NCBI GenBank assembly: GCA_963849635.1
Contig: CAWKIA010000023.1
Coordinates: 62,001 to 126,000 of the forward strand
Source: CAVRUD01 sp963849635
GTDB taxonomy: Bacteria; Chloroflexota; Chloroflexia; Thermomicrobiales; UBA6265
DNA: 64,000 bases
Direction: 5' to 3'
In this document: piece after piece, positions 25,654 through 32,437 of the stretch
Numbering within the stretch: position 1 is the first letter of the stretch
Layout: each line of letters starts with the position of its first letter
Translations under genes and position numbers: made by a program
The notes under the pieces: model-generated
Seen by the model: only the letters and a program-made list of their open reading frames with translations
What the model was told of the DNA's origin: nothing
The model's database searches: none

Positions 25654-26256
25654 GTGGCAAACGAGCGGCATACCGCCGCCTTCGTCGTCGGTCTTGCGCT
25701 CGGCGGTCTCGCCGGTGCGGGCTACATGCTGTTCAAGACTCCCCGGTCAGGAGCAGAGGTGCGGGCCGGGATCGCGGCGCGGATCCAGGGGGTGATCGGC
25801 GCGGTCAAGGAGACCGCCGAGGTCGTCGGGGTCGAAACCTTGCGGGCCGGGGAGCAGACCGTCGAACGCCTGGAGGCGACCGGCGCGGCCGTCCGTGACC
25901 GCCTGCCGGGGATCTCCGGTGTGGCCGATCTGGTCCCTGGAAATCGTGGCGAGTCCAACGCAAGCAGCCCCAACGACGAGACGGCTCCGCAGATCCGGCC
26001 GGACACGCCGGTGGGTCGGGACGAGATGAGCGATGTCATCGCGGGGGAGGCCGGTCAGCCCAGCGAGCCGGAGCCCGATGATATCGCGGCCGAAGCCCCG
26101 GTCGTGCCGCCAGTCGTCGCCGAGTCGCTGGAGGCGGTCGCGGAGGAGAATCTCACTCATTTGCCCAACGCACCGCTCCCCGAACCCGACGGGCCTGATC
26201 CCGCCGGCGTCGAGCCGTCCCGGCCCCCAGAGCGGGCGGTGAACTCCGGCGCCTGA
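25654..26256 (+). CDS. YtxH-like protein with a single N-terminal membrane segment
   Basis: A 200-residue protein starting at a GTG. One hydrophobic segment, TAAFVVGLALGGLAGAGYML, is followed by FKTPRSGAEVRAGIAARIQG, the pattern of YtxH (gas-vesicle-like/DUF) proteins. A long acidic, Pro-rich tail follows. It is probably a membrane-anchored envelope stress protein. A shorter YtxH protein follows on the same strand. Confidence 0.7.
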   Translation: MANERHTAAFVVGLALGGLAGAGYMLFKTPRSGAEVRAGIAARIQGVIGAVKETAEVVGVETLRAGEQTVERLEATGAAVRDRLPGISGVADLVPGNRGESNASSPNDETAPQIRPDTPVGRDEMSDVIAGEAGQPSEPEPDDIAAEAPVVPPVVAESLEAVAEENLTHLPNAPLPEPDGPDPAGVEPSRPPERAVNSGA

Positions 26257-26356
26257 TCCGGCCGTCGCCGGTCTGACCTGCCCTCCCACGATATATTCTG
26301 ACCTGGTCTGATGGGTGCCCAGACCCACCCGCCAGACCACACCGAAGGAGCACCAC

Positions 26357-26521
26357 ATGGTCGGTCGCGCACGTACCGCGCTCAAGTACTTCGTCTACGG
26401 CCTCGTCGTTGGCTTGCTCTTTGCCCCGCGCAGCGGCCAGGAGACGCGGCAGCAGGCGCTCGATTGGGCAGGGCAGACGATCAAGAACGTCCTGGGCGGC
26501 GGCGGAAGCGACCAGGCCTAA
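26357..26521 (+). CDS. Small YtxH-like protein
   Basis: A 54-residue protein, MVGRARTALKYFVYGLVVGL followed by LFAPRSGQETRQQALDWAGQ. The single membrane segment and APRSGxETR motif are those of YtxH proteins. GAAGGAG precedes the ATG. It lies 37 bases before the rhomboid gene and is probably co-transcribed with it. Confidence 0.75.
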   Translation: MVGRARTALKYFVYGLVVGLLFAPRSGQETRQQALDWAGQTIKNVLGGGGSDQA

Positions 26522-26558
26522 GCGGGCGACCCGGCCGCCACCGGGGGAGGCAACCCGA

Positions 26559-27287
26559 ATGTTTCCCATCGGTGATGAGCACAACGGCCGCCGCATCACG
26601 CCGTGGGTCACCTATTCCCTGATTGCGGCCAATATCGTGATCTTCTTCTACGAGGTCTCGCTCTCTGACCCAGACCTCTTCAATTTCTTCGTTGATTGGG
26701 GAACCATTCCGCGCGATGTAAGCGATGGCCGCCACTACCACACGTTGCTCTCCGCCATTTTTCTCCATGGTGGCTGGCTCCATCTGGCCGGCAACATGCT
26801 CTTCCTCTGGGTCTTTGGCGACAACATCGAGGACACGCTGGGGCACGTGAGTTTCTTGCTCTTCTATCTGCTCTGCGGCCTTGCCGCCTCGGCGGTTCAA
26901 GTCTGGGTCGATCCGAACAGCGCCATCCCGATCGTCGGGGCCAGCGGCGCCATCGCCGGTGTGCTCGGCGCCTATTTGATGCTCTTCCCGAACGGCAACA
27001 TCAGGACCGTCTTCCTGTTCATTTTCATCCCCTTCGTGGTGCTGATTCCGGCCTGGATCCAGATCGGGCTGTGGATCCTCTCCCAGGCCATCTATGGGTA
27101 TGCCGCCCTGAACGTCGAAACCAGGGCGACGTCAGGTGGTGTGGCCTACTTTGCCCACATTGGAGGGTTTGTCGCCGGTATCATCCTAGTCTGGCTGTTC
27201 AAGGACGAAGAAGCCGTCAAGCGACAACGCGCCGCCCGAGCCAGCACGCGCGCCTTCCAACGGATCGGGCGGTACGAGCCGCAATGA
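26559..27287 (+). CDS. Rhomboid family intramembrane serine protease
   Basis: A 242-residue, six-helix membrane protease. The first helix is TPWVTYSLIAANIVIFFYEV; the loop GGWLHLAGNMLFLWVFGDNI is characteristic. The catalytic Ser is in IVGASGAIAGVLGAYL and the His in YFAHIGGFVAGIIL. A GGGGGAGG ribosome site precedes the ATG at 26559. Substrates cannot be predicted. Confidence 0.92.
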   Translation: MFPIGDEHNGRRITPWVTYSLIAANIVIFFYEVSLSDPDLFNFFVDWGTIPRDVSDGRHYHTLLSAIFLHGGWLHLAGNMLFLWVFGDNIEDTLGHVSFLLFYLLCGLAASAVQVWVDPNSAIPIVGASGAIAGVLGAYLMLFPNGNIRTVFLFIFIPFVVLIPAWIQIGLWILSQAIYGYAALNVETRATSGGVAYFAHIGGFVAGIILVWLFKDEEAVKRQRAARASTRAFQRIGRYEPQ

Positions 27288-27346
27288 CCCACCACCCATG
27301 CCCTTAGCCAGTACCATGAGCGCGACACCGAGAAGGAGTGCCACGC

Positions 27347-27580
27347 ATGCCCCGCTTTTTCCAGCTACAGGTTGATCCCGACGAACTCACCGACGAACTG
27401 TTCGCCTTCGTCACCGATCCATCCGGTTCCCGCGGCGAACGGGCGGTGATCAAGGAACTCAACGAGGTCAACCCCGACTTTGTCGACATCCTCGAGACGA
27501 TGGTCCTCGACGGCACCGAAGAGCGCCGCGACGTCGCCGATCTCGTCGATGCGGTCTTTGTGGCGCCGGTGGAGGGGTAA
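27347..27580 (+). CDS. Small acidic protein of unknown function
   Basis: A 77-residue protein, MPRFFQLQVDPDELTDELFA to RRDVADLVDAVFVAPVEG. It is acidic and has no membrane segment. GAAGGAG fits the ATG at 27347 better than the GTG at 27338. The start of a repeat element follows immediately after its stop. No family was recognised. Confidence 0.65.
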   Translation: MPRFFQLQVDPDELTDELFAFVTDPSGSRGERAVIKELNEVNPDFVDILETMVLDGTEERRDVADLVDAVFVAPVEG

Positions 27581-27885
27581 TCGGCGTTCGGCATCCGTGG
27601 CATCCGGCGTCCGGAAGACTCGATGTGCCGAGTCCAGGGAGGATCGATGCCGCCCCGTCTCACCCGGTCATCCCGAGCCTGTCGAGGGATCTCGATGGAG
27701 ACGGCGCTCCGATGGTGCCGCCATCTTCGAGAGAACGATGCCGTGTTCGCGGCCGCCGGGGCTCCGCCGACTCCACTTGCCCTTCGAGATTCCTCGACAA
27801 GCTCGGAATGACAGGGTTGAGTCGGGGCGGCATCGCGGTTTCGACTACCGGACACCGGACACCGGACGCCGAATGCCGGGATCGA
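27581..27885. repeat. Composite palindromic element B (divergent core)
   Basis: Outer repeats built on CGGCATCC/GGCGTCCGG (27582-27615) face ACCGGAC-type repeats (27847-27880). Inside, an arm at 27644-27694 (GATGCCGCCCCG, then GTCATCCCGAGCCTGTCGAG) pairs with 27783-27835. The core resembles GTCATCCTGAGC of elements A, C and D but is diverged, and the heptads are different. It fills the 300-base gap between two genes; no coding sequence is supported. Confidence 0.75.
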
Positions 27886-28575
27886 CTACGTCCATCCCGG
27901 CGGCGTCTCCGCTGTGCGCCGTTTGACTGTGCCGTCCCACTCCGTGAGTGGGGCGGCGTGCCACCACCAGTTGGGGTCCAGACGGGGACGATCGGGCAGG
28001 GCGATCCGGCCCGCCGCCCAGAGAAGGGCGTCCCAGGGAGCAGCTTCGTGGTCTTTCGGAGCCCACGGGAAGATGCGGTCGACCACCAGGCGGACGAGGG
28101 AGGGGTCGGTGGGCCGGAAGGGGATGCCGAGGCCGGTGGTGATGTCGAAGGTGTGAGAGAGCACCTCCTGGCAGCCCATGGCCAGGAAGCCGCTCCTGTC
28201 GGCGTGACCGGCCGGGTGGAACCCGCGGGCCTCAGGTGGGGCGGCCCGGCAGACCTCGGCCAGGATAGTGGCGCTCGTGCTCAGGCTGGTGAGTAGTTCC
28301 GGCACAGAGCGAGCGGAGTCGCCGTCGCGGATGAAAGGGAGGCGGCCTGTGGCCCGGGTGGAGAGGTGGGCAGCGTAATGGAGCAGCGTGTCGATCATGT
28401 GATCGAGCGTCCGCCGGCAAGTCCAATCGAGGTCGCCGGCTCGCTGCGTCCAATCGGCGTCGGGGGCGCCGGCAAGTACGCCCCGGCAGTCTGCCGCGAC
28501 CGCGATCAGATCGTCCGGGACCAACTCCCGGGCTGGCCCGCTGTCCTGCGTGCCTGACTCGGTGTGTGCCATCAT
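27886..28575 (-). CDS. Mycothiol-dependent maleylpyruvate isomerase-like (MDMPI/DinB fold) protein
   Basis: A 229-residue protein whose N-terminal part, LDWTCRRTLDHMIDTLLHYA and AHLSTRATGRLPF, plus the later GCQEVLSHTFDITTGLGIPF, matches the MDMPI N-terminal metal-binding fold common in Actinobacteria and Chloroflexota. The His in LDHM, and His in LSHTFD, are the likely metal ligands. Two Met codons at the start make 28575 or 28572 possible. It runs in the same direction as the YmdB gene, five bases away. Confidence 0.82.
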   Translation of the reverse strand: MMAHTESGTQDSGPARELVPDDLIAVAADCRGVLAGAPDADWTQRAGDLDWTCRRTLDHMIDTLLHYAAHLSTRATGRLPFIRDGDSARSVPELLTSLSTSATILAEVCRAAPPEARGFHPAGHADRSGFLAMGCQEVLSHTFDITTGLGIPFRPTDPSLVRLVVDRIFPWAPKDHEAAPWDALLWAAGRIALPDRPRLDPNWWWHAAPLTEWDGTVKRRTAETPPGWT

Positions 28576-28580
28576 CCGCC

Positions 28581-29375
28581 CTATTCCACGCGCTCGATAG
28601 CCGTCGTGCGGCCGCCTTCGATGGTCAGCAGAACCGCTCCGAGCACCATCGGCCCGGTGGCCAGCGCCAGAGGCGGTGGCTCCGCAGGCACATCGAACCG
28701 AAATTCCGGCAGGAAGCAGGCCGGGTCGATTCCTTGGAATCCGCCCGACCGGCCGGTCATACCGACATCGACCACCAGGGCGGTGCCGCCCGGTAGCAGG
28801 TGGAGGGTGCTCGTCGGCTCGTGGGTATGGGTGCCGAGGACCGCTGCAACTTCGCCGTCGGCGGCGTGAGCGAGGCCGTGCTTGGCGTAGGCCGAATCTC
28901 CATGGAAATCGACAATCACGGTGCCACGGGCATCCCCCAGGCTGTCCGCGATCTCCCGCCAGGCAGGGTAAGGCGGGAGGGCGTCGGCGATTGCGCCCGC
29001 GTCCGCCAGGTTGACGACCGTCACCGGCTCCTCCCCGACCAGCACCGTGGTGACGCCGGTACCGGGCCGACCTGGGTGGACCGGCAGATTGTGCGGGCGC
29101 AGCACACGCGGCTGCGTGAGGACCCTCGAAAAATCCGGGCTGTCCCAGGCGTGGTTGCCCGAGGTGATCACATCGACCCCACTGGCAAAGAGATCTGCCA
29201 CCAGGTCCGCCCGCATGCCGAAACCGCGATCTGGGGAGGGATCGCTCAGGGTGCAGTTCTCGGCGTTGGCGATGACCAGATCCAGACCAAGATCACGGCG
29301 AAGGCCGGGCAGCCGCCCCGTCACCCACACGACCGCCTCCGGTCCGACGATATCCGCGACGAAGAGGACGCGCAT
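28581..29375 (-). CDS. TIGR00282/YmdB-type metallophosphoesterase
   Basis: A 264-residue binuclear metallophosphoesterase; Bacillus YmdB hydrolyses cyclic mononucleotides. Metal ligands are seen in MRVLFVADIVGPEA (Asp), VIANAEN (Asn, Glu), VITSGNHAWD (Asn-His), VIVDFHGDS (His) and LGTHTHEPT (two His). Length and order match the family. The ATG at 29375 lies within the 3' end of the LysR frame, which has been lengthened by a repeat. Confidence 0.9.
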   Translation of the reverse strand: MRVLFVADIVGPEAVVWVTGRLPGLRRDLGLDLVIANAENCTLSDPSPDRGFGMRADLVADLFASGVDVITSGNHAWDSPDFSRVLTQPRVLRPHNLPVHPGRPGTGVTTVLVGEEPVTVVNLADAGAIADALPPYPAWREIADSLGDARGTVIVDFHGDSAYAKHGLAHAADGEVAAVLGTHTHEPTSTLHLLPGGTALVVDVGMTGRSGGFQGIDPACFLPEFRFDVPAEPPPLALATGPMVLGAVLLTIEGGRTTAIERVE

Positions 29376-30439
29376 TTAGAGCCTCCGTGAGACGTGAGCC
29401 AGTATTGCAGGAGGGGGACAGGGCTAGCGCCCGTGAGGGGGAGCAGCAGGGGGAGAGCGGATGGAGAGATCGTCTCGTCTTCTCTCCGTCCCTCCCCCTC
29501 AGCCCGCAGGGCTGTCCCCCTCACGGCGCTAGCCGTGTCCCCCTCTGTCCGGGGCAGGTGGCTGCGGCAGGCGCTGAGGAGGTCGGTCAGAGCACGGCTG
29601 GCGGCTGGGGCATCGGCGGGGCGGATTAGGCCGACGACCAGGCCGAGATCGACATCGGCGATGGGGCGTAGCACCGTCTCCGCCGGCAGCGGGTCGGCGA
29701 TGTCGATGGGGACGATGGCGATGCCGAGGCCGGATTGGACCGCGGTGGTCATGGCTGCCATGCTGGAGATCTCGATGGTGACGGGTGCGGAGATTCCGCG
29801 CGCGTCGAGAGAGGTTTGGGTGAGGTCCCGCCAGGCGCAGCCCTTCTCGGTGAACATCAGGCGGTGAAGAACCAGATCCGCCGCGCGGATGACCGGCGCG
29901 CCTGCCAGGGGATGATCGGTGCGCAGGAGCAGGGCCATCTCCTCCGTGTAGAGTGGCTGGAAGGTCAACCCAGCGAGCCCGGCGATGGCGGGTGGACGCG
30001 AGCAGATCCCGGCGTCCAGGTCTCCGGCAACGACCGCCCGGGCAGTCGGCACGGTTCCGGCCACCTCGACGCTGAGGTGCACACCCGGGCGCTCCCGGCA
30101 GAAGCGAACCAGGATCGGCGGCAGGCGACGGCTGGCACAGGGTTCGATGCAGCCCAGGCGGACATGACCGGACTCGCCCGTGGCGATCTCGGCCATCGTC
30201 TCCCGCAGGGTCGCGACCCGGCCCAGGAGGGGGCCGGCCTGGTCATGCAGGGTTCTGCCCGCTTCGGTAAGGCGCACCCGGCGGCCGCCCCGCTCCAGTA
30301 GGGTGACGCCAAGTGCCGACTCCAACCCCTGGAGATGCAGGGTGACGGTCGATTGAGCGCACCCCAGTGCCCGGGCCGCCCCCAGCAAACTCCCCTGCGC
30401 GACGACCTCGCGAAACGTGGCCAGATGCCGGAGATCCAT
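29321..30439 (-). CDS. LysR family regulator with a repeat-encoded C-terminal tail
   Basis: The HTH is MDLRHLATFREVVAQGSLLG, RALGCAQSTVTLHLQGLESA, and the effector-binding domain includes GHVRLGCIEPCASRRLPPIL and TTAVQSGLGIAIVPIDIADP. A normal LysR protein would end near ACRSHLPRTEG at about 29560. The frame here continues about 80 residues through a palindromic repeat and overlaps the YmdB start by 55 bases. The ATG at 30439 is preceded by an ATCGA-N5-TCGAT LysR-box-like dyad. The diverged neighbour is the DinB gene at 30730. Confidence 0.83.
   Translation of the reverse strand: MDLRHLATFREVVAQGSLLGAARALGCAQSTVTLHLQGLESALGVTLLERGGRRVRLTEAGRTLHDQAGPLLGRVATLRETMAEIATGESGHVRLGCIEPCASRRLPPILVRFCRERPGVHLSVEVAGTVPTARAVVAGDLDAGICSRPPAIAGLAGLTFQPLYTEEMALLLRTDHPLAGAPVIRAADLVLHRLMFTEKGCAWRDLTQTSLDARGISAPVTIEISSMAAMTTAVQSGLGIAIVPIDIADPLPAETVLRPIADVDLGLVVGLIRPADAPAASRALTDLLSACRSHLPRTEGDTASAVRGTALRAEGEGRREDETISPSALPLLLPLTGASPVPLLQYWLTSHGGSKCASSSSRISSDRRRSCG
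29411..29547. repeat. Palindromic GGGGGACA repeat, copy 1 (inside the LysR frame)
   Basis: Units GAGGGGGACAGGGCTAGCGC and, inverted, GCTAGCCGTGTCCCCCTC flank a variable centre, together with CCCCCTCAGCCCGCAGGGCT. A second copy with the same parts lies at 33106-33238 within SMC. The LysR reading frame passes through this copy and loses its normal stop. Confidence 0.75.
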
Positions 30440-30454
30440 CGTCGTCAACCTGAT

Positions 30455-30469
30455 ATCGATAAACTCGAT
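30455..30469. promoter_or_regulatory. LysR-box-like dyad
   Basis: ATCGATAAACTCGAT, an ATCGA-N5-TCGAT inverted repeat, lies 16 bases before the LysR start in an AT-rich stretch. Position and form fit an autoregulatory LysR site. Confidence 0.5.
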
Positions 30470-30545
30470 AGTTTGATTCATCTAGTGCGACTGTCATGAT
30501 ACATCGCCAGTTCGTAGTCTGGAACACGTAAGGCGATCCGTTATT

Positions 30546-30644
30546 CGTAGGGGCGAGGCGTGCCTCGCCCGGTCACTGACCATACCGGGACGAGGAAGGA
30601 GCCGCCGTCCTTGGCAGCAGGGCGATGCATGCATCGCCCCTACG
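30546..30644. repeat. Palindromic element with CGTAGGGGCGA ends
   Basis: CGTAGGGGCGA at 30546 and its inverse TCGCCCCTACG ending at 30644 enclose two inner palindromes, GGCGAGGCGTGCCTCGCC and GGGCGATGCATGCATCGCCC. The second also occurs at about 8876-8895. The element fills most of the gap between divergent LysR and DinB genes. Confidence 0.65.
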
Positions 30645-30729
30645 TGGTGCGGCCGGGTGGCACCCGCCGGCTGCCGTGATGCTGCGCAGCCGACAGATGG
30701 CCGGTGTGCTTGATGAAGGGAGATGACCG

Positions 30730-31284
30730 GTGGACGATCGCGAGGTATTTGCCGACTTGCTCAATGTCCTGGGTGCCGATGTCCGCGAGATGGTGGAAGG
30801 GCTGTCTCCCGACGAACTCGCCTGGCGGCCGGATTCGTTGGGGAACAGCGTCGGCGTGACCGTCTGGCATTTCGCGCGCTGGCTCGACGTGCTGACGGCT
30901 CGGGTTCTGGCCGATGGCCCTGTGAGCGCGGAGCGGTGGCATGCCGATGGCTGGGCGGCCAGGACCGGCTACGATCCGGCCGGCATCGGCTACAAGGGTC
31001 TGGGGGTCGTCACCGGTTACACCGCCGAGGACGTCGATGCCATCCCCAATCTGCCCGGCGCTGACCTCCTCGCTTATCTCGACCAGACTATCGCGGACCT
31101 GCGCACCGCCATCCTGGCTCATCCGCCAGGCGGGCTGAGCACACCGGTACCGGGGATTGGCGCGCCGCGCTCCGTGTACGCCGCCGTGAAACCCATCCTG
31201 TTCGGCAGTATCGGGCACGCCGGGGAGATCGCTGCCCTTAACGGCCTGCGGGAGCGGGCCGCGGTTGGGGCCGTGGCCGGATGA
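30730..31284 (+). CDS. DinB-fold protein (DUF664-like)
   Basis: A 184-residue protein starting at a GTG after GAAGGGAGATG. It has LLNVLGADVREMVEGLSPDE, the metal-site helix NSVGVTVWHFARWLDVLTAR and the closing ILFGSIGHAGEIAALNGLRE. Its stop overlaps the start of the DMT transporter gene (GGATGA), so the two are translationally coupled. Function unknown. Confidence 0.82.
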   Translation: MDDREVFADLLNVLGADVREMVEGLSPDELAWRPDSLGNSVGVTVWHFARWLDVLTARVLADGPVSAERWHADGWAARTGYDPAGIGYKGLGVVTGYTAEDVDAIPNLPGADLLAYLDQTIADLRTAILAHPPGGLSTPVPGIGAPRSVYAAVKPILFGSIGHAGEIAALNGLRERAAVGAVAG

Positions 31285-32285
31285 CGGGACGCGCCGATAT
31301 TGGCGTTCCGGTGGCCCTGGCGACCACGCTGCTCCTGTGGGCGGCGGCATTCGTCGGGATCAGGGCGGGGCTGGAGGCTTATGCCCCAGCGGACCTCGTC
31401 CTGCTGCGCTTCCTGGTGGCCTCGGTCACGCTGGCCGTCTACGCGCTATGGGAGGCGGCAAGGCGGAGGGGCGGGATTGGGTTGCCGCGACTCGAACGAG
31501 GGGCGATCCGCGGCGTCGTACTGGTTGGATTCTGGGGCTTTGCCGTCTATCAGATCGCCCTGAGCTACGGCGAGGAGCGCGTTTCGGCCGGACCAGCCAG
31601 CCTGATCGTCAGCGCGGTGCCGCTCCTGACGACGCTCTTTGCCGTCGCCACTCTGGGCGAACGCCTGCGCGGAGTGGGCTGGCTGGGCATGATGATCGGC
31701 TTTGCGGGAGTGGTGACGGTTGCTCTGGCTGGGGCCGACGACCTCCGCTTCGAGCCGCGCATGCTCGCGATCGGGCTGGCCGCCGTCGCTCAGGCGCTTC
31801 ATTTCGTGATCCAGAAGCCCTACCTGCGATCCACCTCTCCGCTGGTCTTTACCACCTACGCGGTCTGGGCGGGCACGCTCCTGCTGTTGCCCGCCGCTCC
31901 GAACCTCCCGGCGGCAGTGCGGGATGCGCCCCTGGAGGCCACGCTGGCGGTCGTGTTCCTCGGGGTCTTTCCGGCGGCGCTGGCCAATGTCACCTGGGCC
32001 TACGTCCTCGCCCGAATCCCCGTCGCCCGGGCCGCGAGCTTCCTCTATCTGGTGCCCGCCCTGACCTTCCTGATCGCCTGGGTCTGGCTGGGCGAGACCC
32101 CGACCGTCGCGGCGATCCTGGGTGGGCTTTTGGCGCTGGCCGGGGTTGATATTGGTGAATACTCGTGGGCGCGGAAGAGCCATCGGGCGTCCAGGCGTCA
32201 AGCAATTGGCTCTGACCCTCAGTTGATCAGCGATCAGCCGTCAGCACTCGTCATCCTGAGCCTGCGAAGGATCTTGGCGCTTTAG
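31281..32285 (+). CDS. EamA/DMT superfamily transporter with a repeat-derived tail
   Basis: Ten hydrophobic segments in two EamA repeats: first repeat VALATTLLLWAAAFVGIRAG to GERLRGVGWLGMMIGFAGVV, second repeat from LAIGLAAVAQALHFVIQKPY to AAILGGLLALAGVDIGEY. Such proteins export metabolites or amino acids. The frame normally would stop near 32160; here it runs on for about 45 residues, ending VILSLRRILAL, encoded by the core arm of repeat element C. The start overlaps the DinB stop. Confidence 0.87.
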   Translation: MTGRADIGVPVALATTLLLWAAAFVGIRAGLEAYAPADLVLLRFLVASVTLAVYALWEAARRRGGIGLPRLERGAIRGVVLVGFWGFAVYQIALSYGEERVSAGPASLIVSAVPLLTTLFAVATLGERLRGVGWLGMMIGFAGVVTVALAGADDLRFEPRMLAIGLAAVAQALHFVIQKPYLRSTSPLVFTTYAVWAGTLLLLPAAPNLPAAVRDAPLEATLAVVFLGVFPAALANVTWAYVLARIPVARAASFLYLVPALTFLIAWVWLGETPTVAAILGGLLALAGVDIGEYSWARKSHRASRRQAIGSDPQLISDQPSALVILSLRRILAL

Positions 32286-32437
32286 CGCCTTCGTCTTCGT
32301 TCCAGACCACGACGCCTCGGTCGGCGACAAAGGCCGTAAACGGCCAAGATCCTTCGCAAGCTCAGGATGACGTCGTGGTGGGGTGTGCCACTCTCATCTC
32401 ACCTAACGCCTAACGCCTGACGCCTGACGCCTGTCAG
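32187..32437. repeat. Composite palindromic element C
   Basis: A 29-bp arm (32250-32278) identical to that of element D, a centre with GGCGCTTTAGCGCC and AAAGGCCGTAAACGGCC dyads, the inverse arm (32343-32371) and facing CCTAACG/CCTGACG heptads (32402-32437). The left heptads are degenerate (GCGTCCAGGCGTC). It lies between the convergent DMT and SMC genes and supplies the end of both reading frames. Confidence 0.87.

Noticed and set aside
29321..29375. LysR-YmdB fusion protein
   Set aside because: The frames differ; the overlap results from the repeat-extended LysR end.
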